From: Blastomussa wellsi
Lineage: Eukaryota > Cnidaria > Anthozoa > Scleractinia > Plerogyridae
Length of the DNA: 64,000 nucleotides
Reading direction: 5' to 3'
NCBI GenBank assembly: GCA_947652115.1
Contig: OX393567.1
Coordinates: 26,061,127 to 26,125,126, forward strand
Part shown: positions 1 to 13,869 of the stretch, in pieces
Layout of the letters: every line of letters starts with the position of its first letter
Position numbering within the stretch: the stretch's first letter is position 1
Position numbers and translations under genes: made by a program
Notes under the pieces: model-generated
Database searches by the model: none
What the model saw: only the letters and a program-made list of their open reading frames with translations
Told to the model about the DNA's origin: nothing

Positions 1-105
1 ATTCTGTTTAACTTACTTTACTATTGTACTAGGTTGAGCGATCGGTTTTTATTTCAGACATGGCTGTTCGTGTAATAGGCAGAGAAAGACACAAGTTCGG
101 TATCA

Positions 106-445
106 CATTGCTCTTTGAACTACTGCAGCAACCCAGGTTAAACAAACAGGTAGATATCGTGATTATATACCTCTCCCTAAGTGATTTATGAACTTCTGCA
201 GCAACTCACGTTAAACAATCGGGTAGATACCGGGATTATAGACCTCTCCCTTGGTGAGTTTCGAACTCGTACAGCAACCCAGGCTAAACAAACAGGTCGA
301 TATCGGGATTCTTCAGCAATCCTGGTTGACAAACAGGTAGACCTCCCCTTAGTGATTCTTGAACTTCTACAGCAATCAGATGGGAAAAAAATAGATACCG
401 GGATTATAGACCTCTCCCTAGGTGATTATATTTTTGAACTTCCGC
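106..445. repeat. Degenerate tandem repeat, left edge
   Basis: A unit of roughly 60-70 bases recurs four to five times. Each copy has a 'gaacttctgcagcaa' block, an 'aaacaggtagataccggg' block and a 'gacctctccctaggtga' block. Copies differ by substitutions and small gaps, so this is an old minisatellite. The 98-aa open frame across it follows from the repeat and is not a gene. From 446 to 1446 I see no gene or clear element. Confidence 0.75.
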
Positions 446-1446
446 ACCGAAATTGTCTTTGCGATTCCCTAGAATAAATCAAAGAATACCTTAAGCTACG
501 TTAAAGTTCACTTTAGTTATTAAATGTAGAATCTGATTGTCTGGGAACACAAAAATGAAATTCTTCCAAGGCGTCTCCAAGGCGAACTTTTCAGACACGT
601 TTCTTTTCTTTTCTTTTTGAAATTAATTTTTCAACTTTAATTTTTTTAGCTGACGTACGTTCTTCTGGATCGCGTGATGGGAGAGATTTTTCCTGAACTG
701 AAGGAGGTATGATTTTGTTTTTCTATCCCTTCTAAGAACTTGACATCCATTCCAAAAAAAGGTTACACTATGGGCACTATGTGAACACAATGTCGCAACA
801 TCTCTACTCGGCTGGGTCGATTTTGTCGAGATGATGTCATTTTGTGCGAGGTTCAACCAGCGGCTTACTAAGAAAAGCAAAGGTCGCCCTTGGGGGATTT
901 TTGTAGAACTGAGTTATCAGCTGCACGGCTAGGAACCAGCCTCCAGTGGCTCTTAGTCGCTATAGCTTGGGCTGTCTGTGTTGTCCATGTAACAAACTTT
1001 TACTTTCTTTTCAGAGCGAGTTGTTTCCAGCCGATGAACTCCCAAATCGCTGCTAAATGAAGCAACAGACGAAAACAATCAGTTTCTCTTGATAGAGAGT
1101 AAGCGGCAAATTAAACTTGTCGATCTTAAAAGGCCAGCGAGTAACAGTTTAATTATCAAGTGTAAACATATCCATCTTGGCGTCGATAGCATCATCGGCT
1201 TCCAAGTTGTTCATTACGGCTGTGAAAGTATTTTGTATGATAGACTTCTCTAAGTGAAAGAGCAAATGAAAAAGTGAAATCGAATCATATATTGTTTTAT
1301 GAAGAAAGTTTATTGTTTGAGAAATATAAAATAAAATTATTTATACAAAGTTTGCCGCCTCCTGTTTGTGCGGGACTTAAGAACTTATTCCGTTTATTCT
1401 GGGGACGGCTACTGATAGAGTTATCTGCATCGAGTTTTAGCGTGGA

Positions 1447-1506
1447 GGTAGAGTCAAGGACTGCCAAAATCTTGAATTCAGGATTTTGGCAGTCCTTAAC
1501 TCTACC
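1447..1506. repeat. Short hairpin inverted repeat
   Basis: Two 25-base arms (1447-1471 and 1482-1506) are reverse complements with one mismatch, around a 10-base loop. Such a short hairpin could be the relic of a foldback element or form a stable RNA stem. No gene surrounds it. Confidence 0.8.
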
Positions 1507-1779
1507 GAAATAGCTCTATTGCTAGTTGACCCCGTTTATTCTTGCTTTACCTGCTATGTTGATGCCTGTTTTTACGCCCCTTCCACATTATTTTTGTCTT
1601 GTAAATAATTTTAGACTAGAAAAGAGCGCCTCTCGAGTAAACACACAATACCAACATTTAACCATCTCCAGTGATAACAGCACTTTTTCGAAAGCGGTTT
1701 AATGTGAAAGTGCCAAACTACAACGGTTAAATTAACTACCTGGAACATTTCTTGGTTAAGGTGACTCACAACATTTACC

Positions 1780-1988
1780 AATACATTCCACCTCTTATAC
1801 TTTGTTTTGTGGCACCGGGATGACAGTCGCGCGATTCCTTTTTGTAAATAGTGCAAAAAATAATAAACCTGGAAACCATTAGCAATTATCCTGCGAAATC
1901 GAGCGGAATATCGCCAAACCCTTTTCCCTGGAATCGCGCTACCGTCATCCCGGTGCCACAAAACAAAGTATAAGAGGTGGAATGTATT
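1780..1988. mobile_element. Foldback MITE with ~57-bp terminal inverted repeats
   Basis: The left arm (about 1782-1840) and right arm (about 1927-1985) are near-perfect reverse complements, both containing 'gtggcaccgggatgac' or its complement. The middle of about 85 bases encodes nothing. Length and structure fit a non-autonomous inverted-repeat element. It directly abuts the minisatellite that starts near 2000. Confidence 0.75.
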
Positions 1989-2009
1989 GGAAACTGATAC
2001 ACGAGGGCA

Positions 2010-2965
2010 TTTTGCCATTTACTACACTGACTCAAGGAAACGAGTTTGGTAGAAAGGCTTTGCTAGAGCCATTTGCCAACATTGACACAGCGAAAAGGGT
2101 TTGGTGGAAAGGCCGCTTTGTTAGAGCCATTTGCCAACATTGTCACAGGGAAAAGGGTTTGGCGGAATGGCTGTGCTAGAGCCATTTGCCAACATTGACA
2201 CAGCGAAAAGGGTTTGGTAAAAAGGCCGCTTTGTTAGAGCCATTTGCCAACATTGGCACAGGGAAAAGGGTTTGGTGGAAAGGCCGCTTTGCTAGAGCCA
2301 TTTGCCAACATTGACACAGCGAAAAAGGGTTTCGTGGAAAGGCCGCTTTGTTAGAGCCATTTGCCAACATTGTCACAGCGAAAAGGGTTTGGTGAAAAGG
2401 CCGCTTTGTTAGAGCCATTTGCCAACATTGTCACAGGGAAAAGGGTTTGGCGGAATGGCTGTGCTAGAGCCATTTGCCAACATTGACACAGCTAAAAGGG
2501 TTTGGTGAAAAGGCCGCTTTGTTAGATCCATTTACCAACATTGGCACAGGGAAAAGGGTTTGGTGAAAAGGCCGCTTTGTTAGATCCATTTACCAACATT
2601 GACACAGCGAAAAGGGTTTGGTGGAAACGCCGCTTTGTTAGAGCCATTTGCCAACATTGACACAGGGAAAAGAGTTTGGTGGAAAGGCCGATTTGCTAGA
2701 GCCATTTGCCAACATTGACACAGGGAAAAGGGTTTGGTGGAAAGGCCGCTTTGCTAGAGCCATTTGCCAACGTTGACACAGCGAAAAGGGTTTGGTGGAA
2801 AGGCCGCTTTGTTAGGCTTTGTTGAAAGGCTGTGCTAGAGCCATTCACCGACATTGACACGGGGAAAAGGCTTCGGTGGAAAGGCTTTGCTAGAGCCATT
2901 TACCAGCATTGACACAAGGAAAGGGTCTGGTGGAAAGACTTTGCTAGAGTAGATATTATGAGGAT
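2010..2965. repeat. Minisatellite, ~58-60 bp unit, about 15 copies
   Basis: The unit reads 'gccatttgccaacattgaca', then 'cagcgaaaagggtttggtgg', then 'aaaggccgctttgctaga', with small variants between copies. The last copies near 2820-2960 are more diverged. Open frames on both strands across it come from the repeat. From 2966 to the phosphomannomutase stop at 3386 I see AT-rich sequence with no recognisable feature. Confidence 0.9.
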
Positions 2966-3385
2966 AATATCAGGTTTTTGTACGTTTTAACCAAATTTGA
3001 CGACACTTGTGGGTTCAACTGCGCATTAATTTAAAATAAAATTCTTGAAGCCTATCTGTTGTTGTTAAATTTCATTTAATTACTGTCAAGGCTGGCAGTC
3101 AATCCATAGTTGTACAATTCATTTAGAAATTGAAAAATAAAATTAAAAATTAAATGTTGGGCGGAAGGAAGTATTTTACACAGAAAAAAAGTCCAGAGAA
3201 CAGGAACTCAGAAGCTTTACAGCAATGATTTTAAATAACTAAACCTAAGGCAAAAACTATGTTTCTCGTTTCACTTTTCCACAGTACTAACAGAACAATA
3301 TAAAATGATATGCTATTAATATTAAGTTTTAGATTAAATGCTTAGAACAAGACATTTTAATAAAAACTATAAATTATCTCTTATT

Positions 3386-6300
3386 TTAGCTAAAGAACAT
3401 TTCCTTTAATTGTTTCAGAGTATCTTCTGGAGAGGTTACTTTATGACCTGTGGTCCGCTCATCCGTGTATATTTCGAAGTCATTTCCTCCCTGTAGTAAG
3501 AGAATGTGTTCATTATAAAAACGTGCACATGACTTTATCTTATAGCAATAATATTGCAATAAAGCATACAAAAGATGAATTGAATTTAATTTGTATTTAA
3601 AAATGTACTTTACAAATTCTGGAGGAAAATTACCCCAGTTTGATTTTCTTTACTTTGCCACTACCAATATGCTATTTCCAAATTGCCTTTTGTCTCTGTT
3701 TCAAAACAAGTCTTTGTACAAAACTTTTCATGAGCTTGAGTGGCATGAAAATGAATGTGCAGGTAAAACTCGTTATCATATAGAAAACAACATGGAAATG
3801 ATCTATTGGTAGTCTGTGTGATGCGTTTTGTAGCACTGCAATCCACTGATGTTTATGAATAATGCGAAAATATCTTTAACGGGCGATTTTCAAATGGATG
3901 GGATCATTCTATTGAATTCGGTCAAGGGAGGGGGCATTTAGAAAAAATGAACATGTGCCAACTTGTCAACTACTGGTACATTAATCACATGCCATAAACA
4001 TAAAAAAAACTGATACCCAGATAGGAGGCATGACCTTTGGTACACCTGTTGAATTCTCAACCATGGAGTTACAGGCAGATTTGATTTGTGGGTCCTGGGT
4101 TTATTAAGGTACAGTGTAAATGAAATGATAAAAATGCAAGATACTGCATCGTTGTATCCGGTTATCAGAATAAAAGTAAATAATTACAAATAGTAACACA
4201 GGCTCAATTATTTCTTTATACAAGCAGTTGGAGGTACCTGATAGCATTTATCTCCAAAGAAATGGATTTCCTTGTATCCATCCTTTTCAACGTGTCTAAG
4301 GCAATACGTTTTGTCCCAGCCTTTTGGGAAGACATCAAAACTTATTTGACCACCTATGCTGATATGCAAGCCATAATCAGCAAACCTTTCTCTCAAAATT
4401 GACACAAACGTATCTCTAACTTTGTGTACCTGTAGAAAACAAAAGACCACAAGAAAAAAACTATGAAATTATGAAATGCTCATAAAGCCAACAACGTGGC
4501 GAATGGTTGCCTATTCTTCTGAAGCAAAGGCTCATGTTATAAATGGTGGACTACAAGCTAAACCTATTACATTAAAAGAATGATAAAAAGAATCATGGAC
4601 AAATACAATGTAAACAGAACACAGGGAGAATTAACTTTGAGTGTTTAGTTATTAGCCACTTTTAGTGGTTAGCAGTTTTAAAGTGGCTACTCGAGACTTG
4701 ACGTGTTGTTGCTCACAAATCATACAATGGATTTGGTCGCAACTTAAATTTTTTGCTTGCATTTTAGCTGAATTTGTCATTTTGAGCAAGAAAATTCCCC
4801 CAGTACATACTGTACATTCAGTGTCATCAATGCATTGCATATGCGCAAAAGATGTTTTAAGTAACAAAAGGATGCACTGTCCTTATCCTGGAATTTGCTT
4901 TTTAATTACTGGCTGTTCAGATGATGCACACAATCGTGTACATTAATTATGTTCGTCTATTAAGAGCCATATCAATTATGTGAAATGTTAAGAACCACCA
5001 AATGGCTATTAAAGCTTATTAAAAGCTTACGTAGTAATATGTAGATACAATTGGTCTAAACACCTTGTCATACTCAAAGAATGCAATTCTTTCCTCTTGT
5101 GTGCAGTTTCTTCCAATAGGCGAAACATTTAACATGCCATTTCGAAACTCAATGAAAGTTCCTCTGGAGGAAAATAAACAGAAATAACAAAAATGATGTA
5201 TCTTAACTATACGTACTATATACAGTGTACATACATGAATCACATGATCTACAAGTATACCTCTTAACAGGAATGTCCAACTCAGCAATATATTTCAAAC
5301 AAAAATTGATGAATATCTTGAGCTTTTCTTCACCAATAAAAGTTTTGATGCTCTATGAACAAATCAAAAACATAATATTTCTGACTGCATATTCAAATTT
5401 CTAGAACAGACTTGTCTATAGTAAATACATATCAGCCTTCAGGAGAAAATAAAAGAAATGCCATGTGTGTACATATACTGTGCACTGCCACTGATTGACA
5501 TTTGCTTTGACAAGGTTGCTTGCTCACCTACCTTAAAGTGTATATGACATGAACAATATTTTCTTCTTATTTATGTAAATTAGATCAGTGATGATGTCAG
5601 CTGGTTTGAACTAAAATATGGTAAAACTGAATAAACAATATCTCTAAAACTATCGATGCAGTGTTCTTGAAACTTGGCACCTTGAAAGGTAACTCCTCTG
5701 TTAAATTTCAGAATTTTTGCAATAATCTACTTCGTGTTTCCTGAAGAATTTTCCTGCCAAATTTCATGAAATTCTAACAGGCAATTTTTCAGAAAATCTG
5801 AACCTAAAGAGTTCAATCTCAATTTTTTTTACTAACTACACATGCGCTGCATTTAACTGGGTTCTCATGGTTCCTCTGAAAAACCTGCCAAATTTGACTT
5901 TTTCTGATCCATTCTTACAAGACGTTTACAACACACTATCATGTTACAGCAGGATGCACCTTAGTGTGGCCACCCAACAGACTTTTTACAAGTTAGCCAA
6001 TCATGATCAGAGAGCACCAATTTGTTTGAGTTGTCCCACCTCCTTGTTAAAAGCACGACAGGTTTCAGGACAACAGCTTTGAACATTGCAAGGAGGCGGG
6101 ACAGGTCACACAAGTTTGTTGGGTGACCACACTAAGGTGCATCATGCTGTAAGAAGAAAAATTCCTCATACAAAACCGCCTTAGAACAAAAACACATCAC
6201 TCTTTCGGCTCCATGTTTGTTGTTGTCTTATCCTTGTGCGTGCACTGGATTTAAGGTATATGCAATCAGGGGCAGATCCAGGTTTTTTCTTAGGAGGGGG

Positions 6301-7957
6301 TGCACCACTAAGGAATGACATAACTGACAGGTAAGTGATGGGTAAGCAGAATACTCGTTAATATTAGAAAGCCGCAGGTAATCTCAGCGAGGAGGGGGGT
6401 GCACACCCTCTGTACCCTCCCCCTTCATCTGCCCCTGCCAATGTACTGTACACCTCCCTGGCAGTTGGGAGATAAAAGTGACCACAATCACGCAAATTAC
6501 AAGAAAAACACATTGAACAAACAAACCTGCCTAGCTATAAGCTCCCCATTCTTGTATGCTACAAGGCCATTCTCAGGAAAAACATAATCATACAGGCTAG
6601 TCACTGGGAAATGACAAGAAAAATGTGTCAGCTGAAGATCAGAAGATCTTCACTGCAACTCACTGAATAAATGTTTTAAGCAAGCCATGAAACAAACATA
6701 TTTCATACTCATAGGGGGTGGGGAATTTGAACATTAGCCTTGATTTCATGTTACATCTCCTAGTGATTCCACATAGATTGATAAATCATACACCTTCAAA
6801 TTAGCCCTTCTTGCCTCGTTTTAAGCTCAAAACTCAAAAGAATATTTTATCTTGAATGAGGCAACAACGGCCAATTTGTTTGTGCATAAATCAGTGGCCA
6901 TTTTGGAATAAGGTGTATGGTGAAGGACAACATGACAAGTTTTGAGGATTGTAAAGGAAAAGATTGTGGCTTTGCGGCCATTTGGTTAAAAAATGGTTTA
7001 AAATCAGTTGGATCACTGGATGTCTGATACAGTGATCATTTGCTTACAAAAAGACCTTTCAAAGTTACTGCTGTCTCTAAGCACCAAGAACTGTCTTCTT
7101 TCAGTTGCTTGAGGCTCCCCTGGTTTAAGTGGTTGAGATATTATCGCATTCTTAGAGCTAAAACTGCACCTCCATTGCTTACTTTGATCTGTTTTGTTGC
7201 GTCACTAGAACCCAACAGGTGTTAGGGTTCTGTGGCAGTTTGATTATAGCGTTTGAAATCTCTAGGATGTTGCAGTAAATCTTCTCTACTGGCAAATTTT
7301 TCATACTAATTATGCTCCAAATGAGCATAAAATGGTAATCTGATCACTTATTAATTTCTCATAGGGGTGGGGGTCTTTGCCAGAAATGGACCTATGATGG
7401 GGCATTTGGATGGTTTTTTTGCCCAGGGGGGGGGGGGATTACATGAACACAAATTTCCCAAAAATTCAAATGCCCGGGGGTTACCCTGTTCTACATTGTT
7501 TCGAGGTTCTCTGTTGACTTTTTAGTCACTGGAGAGTTTCACAGGTTCTTACAACGAGGACGATCCAGAATTTTCATCACAGTTGGGTACTAACTAAAGA
7601 AAAGTTACAATATTTTATTTAGAACATAAACTTACCATCCTCTCCTCCCATCTGTTCTTGAAGTTTTGGAAAATCCGAACCGCCAACTAAACCGACTGCA
7701 ACCTTCTTACGAAGTTCCTTCATAAAATCTTTCATTTCTGGAGTGACAACCTACGATAGACGACTCAGTTGTATCAGCTGACATTTTAACGAATCGAATT
7801 AAAATTAAGCTTACTGAAAGACGTAATCACGCAAATTAACCTCGCATGCTTACAAATAAAACCGTCTTTTAAGTTAGCTTACCAATCTGGCGGGTGTAAC
7901 AGTTCCATCCACATCAAATAAGCACAAGATATCCTTGTAATCGTTCACGGCTGCCAT
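3386..7957 (-). CDS. PMM2: Phosphomannomutase (PMM1/PMM2 family), 7 exons, 251 aa
   Basis: This cytosolic HAD-superfamily enzyme converts mannose-6-phosphate to mannose-1-phosphate, the precursor of GDP-mannose for N-glycosylation and GDP-fucose. Exons on the minus strand: 7957-7883, 7750-7636, 6603-6527, 5352-5261, 5163-5064, 4429-4238, 3490-3386; the sum is 756 nt with all phases compatible. The first exon carries the catalytic DVDGT loop (residues 15-19); later exons carry [53 protein letters not shown] and FFGDK, all family hallmarks. Length is about that of vertebrate PMM2 and no exon is missing. The start is the first ATG ahead of the DVDGT motif. Whether it is closer to PMM1 or PMM2 cannot be settled by eye. 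Confidence 0.96.
5940..6157. mobile_element. MITE with ~42-bp inverted repeats, in a PMM intron
   Basis: The left arm (about 5944-5985) contains 'gatgcaccttagtgtggcca' and the right arm (about 6112-6155) its near-exact complement. The roughly 120-base centre is non-coding. It lies in the intron between PMM exons 3 and 4 (5353-6526). Confidence 0.75.
6266..6438. mobile_element. GC-tipped MITE family, copy a
   Basis: The ends read 'aggggcagatccaggttttt' and 'catctgcccctg', with inner G-run and C-run arms ('aggagggggtgcaccac' against 'gtgcacaccctctgtaccct'). The same element recurs at 14331-14520 and 27701-27859 with matching termini and the internal 'ccgcaggtcatctcag' block, so it is a dispersed family. 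It sits in a PMM intron. Confidence 0.8.
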
Positions 7958-8985
7958 CTTTTCTTTTCGTGATCGAGCAAAAGTACTGAGTTTGACCGAG
8001 AGCGCTTGGTGACACGTCGCCTGACACACCCACAAAATCAACCAATCAGCGTGTAGCATTCTTCCCACGAGGCTCAAATAACCAAGGTAATTTCTTTTAC
8101 TTGTAGTTCGCTTTTGAGAGCTTTTGTTACAAAATTTTCATTTCTGTTTGTTCAGAAAAAGAAATATCGAATGATCTCCAATATATGAAGTCCGTTGGTC
8201 ATAGTCTAGCAGGGGCTGGGATGGGGAGCACCACTTTCTACAGAGAGTGCTTGACTTCATTTCATAAGGTCAGGGAATCAAAGTCAACTTTATATAAAAC
8301 TGGAGTGAGAAACTGAAAAGAAAATAGGTCAAACAGAAATTGAAAACCAGACAAATGCATGTCTATGTCAGCCATTCAAGTGATTGACGACTGACTAAAA
8401 TTTAAGTGAAATTACACTGACTGCAGACCTGTTGGATGTATAACCATATTTATCACGAAATAATAAAAATTATTACTCCCACACAACTTATTTTTAACAA
8501 TTTTATTGCTCTGAAACTTAAAATTGTGATTAATTCACATGACTTATTCATTCTTCTACAAGCTATACAGTATTTCATTTACGAAAGTTTGACAGAATCT
8601 AAAAACACAAGGGGCTCATGCAGAAAACAATTTTTTACTCTGTCTACGGTACATGTATGAACACATGTGTATAAAACAGCATTGTTACTCTGCTCAATCA
8701 CTTTTGCATTATTGACAAAAGCGCTTACACTTACACAAGTAGCTACAAAAAGTGAAAAATGTAATTCTTGAGCACTGAACTACAAAAATTGAATTATTCC
8801 ACCAAACACATCTTCGATGCTTTGACTAAATTTAATTTTCTTTTGTTCAAACTATATTCTCTAGACTTACATTTAACAGCCGAGAAATATAAAATTCCAC
8901 CTTACGGTACATTATCATTGGGTGACATCCAGTTTGAAAATGGTGAAAATTGTTATTATTCAAGATTAAAAAAAATATTCATTTG

Positions 8986-11900
8986 TTACTTAACACTAGT
9001 CATTCTAAACACCCATGCCCACTGACATGGCATATCAGACACAGAAAGGGGAGGTACAGTTATAATGATTCCTTTGTCAGCAGACATTGACTTCCAAGGA
9101 AACTTAACATCTGGAAGGCCAAGGAGAGTGATTGTTGTTGCTTCTGTAGGAATTGGTACACCAAGACTTAGTGTGTCTTCTTTCGGCCACTCTAACACAA
9201 TGGCATAGGTAAGCCCTGTTTTATTATTGCTGGTATACCTGTGGAGACAATCAATGACTTGTAAAGGTAAAGGATTTCTAACTTCAAGTCTAGTCAAGAC
9301 AGAAACTCAGAAACTCATGCCTCCAAACTAAACACTGAATCGCAGTAAAGAGCATCTGGCTTTAGTTACAGTAGTGCTTTCTACCACTACACCACTAAGT
9401 ACCCCTAGAAAATATAAACTTGCATGTGAGAAGAACATGCATACAAAATTACAATACTAACAGTAGCATCACCACCATCTCGTTTCCAGAACCACTTATC
9501 TCTCTCTAAACTGGGGTTTACAGAAAGCACAAGCGACTCAGAGGACACATGATTTGATAATTTGGCAATTTGCATGATGGCATCATTTTACTACAACTAC
9601 CAGAATCCTTTAGGTTTTGCCTTTTTTACGCTAATTGGGACAATTGTTATTGAAAACCCACTGGGATTATCAAATTTAAATAATAAAGGAAAAACAAAAT
9701 GAATTCTGCATGATAGTTTTAGTCAGATGACAACATTGTGCAAATGTGCTATTAGCATGTAGGCACTTCACAACTGTACAATGTATATAACAGACATTTC
9801 TCTTGGTCTCAGAGAAACTGAAGTTGAATAACATCTATCTCTGTAACACAGACTCGTAACCATGATATGTACACACAGTTCTGACCAGTAGTTTCTGTAT
9901 TCAAGAGGTAATCAACTTAACTTGTAAGAATTATTAAACCCTGAATAGGAACATGATAACTTTTCTGTATTTTCACTGTAACTAGAACTACTTCAGAACA
10001 TCGACATTATAAGAGAAATCAAATGTTGATCATTGTTGGAAATTACAGCATTGCTTACCATACGTGAGGGGTTTTGGTATCATTCTGAGCCCGCCAAGGC
10101 TTGGTTCCATAAATGCCTTCCCCATTAACCTTAAGCCAGTCTCCCATTTGTTCAAGCCGTTCTTGGAATATGGGGTCAATCCTGCCATCAGCTGTTGGGC
10201 CGACATTCATGAGCATGTTTCCACCACAGCTAATAAAAAAGTGAACAAAAGCAACAACTGCGATAATAGTCATAGCAGCAAAAAAATGGCACTTTAAGAG
10301 TTCAGACAAGACTGTTAGAGCATGCTACCAGACCCCCTGGAGGCATGCACCTTCAGCACCCATGTGCCGACAGATGAACAAATGGACAGTCAAAATAACT
10401 GATAATGTTAGGGTGTAAACATGAAGCCCTTGATGCGTGATGTGATGCAGAGTTCGGGAAGTCCGTGATTCGAGATATGACGTAGAATACGTACATTCGG
10501 GACTGTAAACACGAGAAAAGAACGTCCAAACACGTAGTAGGGAAAATCAATGTATGTGAAGAAATACACAGTTTGAAGTGCTGTTTATGGTGTTTATTAT
10601 TTTATAATGGGGCACGGGTAACAACAGCTGAAGGAAGGTGCATGGACCACTGACATTCACATGGAGGAGGAGGAGGCAAGAAATGGAAAAGGGGAAAAGA
10701 ATGGAGAGAATGAAGGGAATAAAGAAAAACAAGAATCTTTTTGTCTCACCTTACAGTTGAAGCAAGAATAGAAGTCAAATCATCCATAGTGAGGAAATCT
10801 TCCAAAGTTGTATTTCTGCGATAACCCCAGGACTTTTTATCAACTGTCATAGCATCTTCCCATTTGTGATACTGCAGAACACCTGTGACGAAAAAAGACA
10901 TTTGCCCATTTGGTTCTAAGGACATGAGACTTATTTTTAAAAGTACTAATTTGATTTTCATTTGTACATCAAATTGACAACAAAACGATATGTATGGGGT
11001 AGCGCCTTGCATGGATCATATGTCCATGCTATTTGCCCTGCAAAAATTTAAGGGACCTAACTTGTTTCTCATAGGTGGCTGCTAACAAAACAAGGACATC
11101 AAGATAAAACATGTACATACAGTATTATTATTGTTTAGTTATATCAGCCATATCCTTACCTGGGTTATACCTGTCAGAGCAAGTAAATACACCACCATGA
11201 TGGCACATGTCGCCAGCACCCCAGCGGTCATTCACTACTACAGTATCCTTAACAGGACTGCATGGAAAAAACTACATATCAAGGCCTTTAGTGTAAATAA
11301 AACATTGTGTGAGTTACAATTGGTTTTGGTTTTACTCCTGATTGGTTGACAAAGTGGCACAAGATTTTTAAACCAATCACTGTAATTATAAGCAAAGTGA
11401 TGCAAAACCAAAGCAAATGAATAATCACTTTTGACACTCGAGTAAAAACCTCTCTAATTAATAATGTCTTCATACAGTGAAGTTACACTGTAGGAATCAA
11501 AGTCAATTGATTTTCTGTATAATAGAGTATTGATAAAACATTCAGGTACTTTCCAAACTACCGGTAGTTAAAAATTATTCCTGGAATATCCACTTTATTT
11601 GCTCTGTTATCCTACCTATCATTGTAAAGCCATGTCAAAAATTGTGTGCTTTTCCAGTATTTATCATTAGCCTCCCAGTCGCCATCTGACCAAACATATG
11701 CAGGCTTGTATGAGTTTACAATGTCATACAACTGAGGCAGCATAATTTCCTATAAAACAAAACAAGAGTACTCAACATAGTAAAACCTCTAACAGATCCT
11801 ACTCGAATTCACAATTCATAAAAAACATGATAACTCATTTTATTACATCCCTTGTTTATTAAATTAAAAGGATAACTCACGTCAACATATTTTTGTGTTG

Positions 11901-13379
11901 TAAATTTGTTCTGCTTGTCCTTAACATAGAGAGGGTGAAACCATTCATACAGAGAATAATACAAGCCAAACGTAATGTTAGTACGCTTCCTGATGGCTGA
12001 TGCAAGGTCACCTATCAAAGTAACACAAGCATACTGTAGATAAAATTACAATTATTGGATAATTTGAAAATTAGAATAAGGTTAGTTTGGCTTATCCCCC
12101 CACCCCCCTCCCTCACTCCCAAAAAATTCCTTGTACAAAGTTTTTTTTCTATAAAATGCTAAATATGCAAATTGTTTGAATACTCATAAGGTTAGGTAAA
12201 TAGCACAATTAAAAGAAAAACAAAGCAGCATCCTGTAAAGCCACCCTAAACCCAATCTTGTTCCCAGAGGCCACAATCCTTTTGGTCAGCAATTAGGACT
12301 TAAGAATAAGAACTAGGAATACTGCACTAGGCTGGAAGGGACAAAAAAGACTGCGACAACCAAATCTGATTTACTGCTGTAATGAATTGCGTGACATAAT
12401 GTGACATGAGTAGTTGAGTTGGATATTATGGGATAATTAAAAGTTGACTTGAGCACATGGCGATTGTCTGTGTACTCCTCCTGTTTTGGTCACCAATACA
12501 CTTCAACTGCTGAAAACTAGTTCATTTTATCTGAAGGTTCTGGTACACACGCACAGGAATTCTCATCCCAATATGGGCTCTTGGGATGAGACTGGAACCT
12601 TACCAACAAGATCTCTATGAGGGCCATTATCTACAGAGTTCCAGTTCCAAGAAACATTCGATCTCCAGTTTGTCCATCCTTCATGGTGCTTACTAGTTAA
12701 AACAACATATCTGTGAAAGTGAAACACAAATAAATGAACATAGTTTTATAAGTTAAAAATAATTCCAGTGATATAATCGGTAACAGGACATCAAAAATTA
12801 TAATGAGTGATCAGAGCAGAATAATTATAGTTTATAAAGAATGTAGTTTATAAAGTCTGAGAGGTTCTCAAGTCTGAATCGAAGTGAATCAGGCAATTAA
12901 ATTTATCACGTACATGGGAGTCCCAGGTAGGCTCATTATTAGTACCTTTATCTCATATACTATTTGACCTGGGAAAACATGCAGTCTATATCAAAGGAGC
13001 ACAGACTACCTAAAAAACATAATGGTGATTCAAACCTTGCCCCTGAGCGCGCTAACAAATCTGCCCATTGATCAGGATCGAAAAACTCTGCCTTGAACAT
13101 CGGCCCAAAATCAGCATAGGAAAAACCCGGACGATAGTTATTTTTCATGAACTCAACGCATCTTGGTTCGTTTTGTCCTTTCCAATGCCACCAAAACCAT
13201 TCCGACTCAAAACTCGGAACTGAATAAACTCCCCAGTGCATAAAAATCCCGAACTTCGCTTCGTCGTACCACGATGGAAGCGGTCTCGAATCAAGCGAAT
13301 CCCAGGTAGGCTCATATTTGGCTTGTACATCAAGGAAGAGCCTTAGAAACAACAGACAAACAGTAACACAAATGAACAT
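8986..13379 (-). CDS. FUCA1: Alpha-L-fucosidase (GH29), secreted or lysosomal, 8 exons, 456 aa
   Basis: This glycosidase removes alpha-linked L-fucose from glycoconjugates. Exons: 13379-13036, 12710-12604, 12011-11881, 11749-11616, 11257-11160, 10882-10750, 10229-10059, 9238-8986; total 1371 nt, phases consistent throughout. Met at 13379 is preferred over an upstream in-frame Met at 13439 because it begins a classic signal peptide ([20 protein letters not shown]). Hallmarks follow: [20 protein letters not shown], the TSKHHEG block, and the nucleophile region VWSDGDWEA, whose first Asp matches the known GH29 nucleophile; NDRWG and [10 protein letters not shown] come next. A beta-sandwich-like tail ends the protein. 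The FUCA1 or FUCA2 assignment is not resolvable here. It lies about 1 kb upstream of PMM, same strand, with its own promoter region. Confidence 0.96.
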
Positions 13380-13869
13380 TTTGCAAACGGCGACTCTGAA
13401 CTGCGTTCGAGGAGCAGAGCACAAAGGAATTTCCAACAAATTTTCACGGTGTCGTCAACGGGAAACAGAAGACCGATTACCCATTCATGTAATCAGGGGC
13501 GAATTATCCACACGGATCCCAAGTCGCGACGTCACGCAACGCTCACACACGATACACAATGTACAGGGGCAATGCTCGTCCAGTTCTGGCCCCTGTCTCT
13601 CTCTCGGGAGAAAGGAATAAGGTATAAGGTGATTAGTGACTAAAATTATAATTTGAATCAGAATCTACGGTAGGCAATAATTAGAATATGACCTTTTTTA
13701 TTGGCGTGACTCATAATCACAGCAAAAGATCGCTATACAAGACGTACGTGTGCGAGCAATGTGAGAAATGAGAAGTACATGTAGTCAGGTTTTATAATTA
13801 ATACAAAGAGACTTAACCTGCTCAGTACAGTATACTAATAAATATCCTGGTGAAGTGCACTTGCCATCA
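13380..13869. promoter_or_regulatory. Intergenic upstream region of the fucosidase gene
   Basis: About 490 bases separate the fucosidase start from the stop of the next minus-strand gene. No TATA element stands out. A half CRE-like site ('gacgtcacgc', near 13528) and a locally GC-richer stretch at 13500-13610 are compatible with a proximal promoter. The open frames here on the plus strand do not look coding. Confidence 0.35.
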
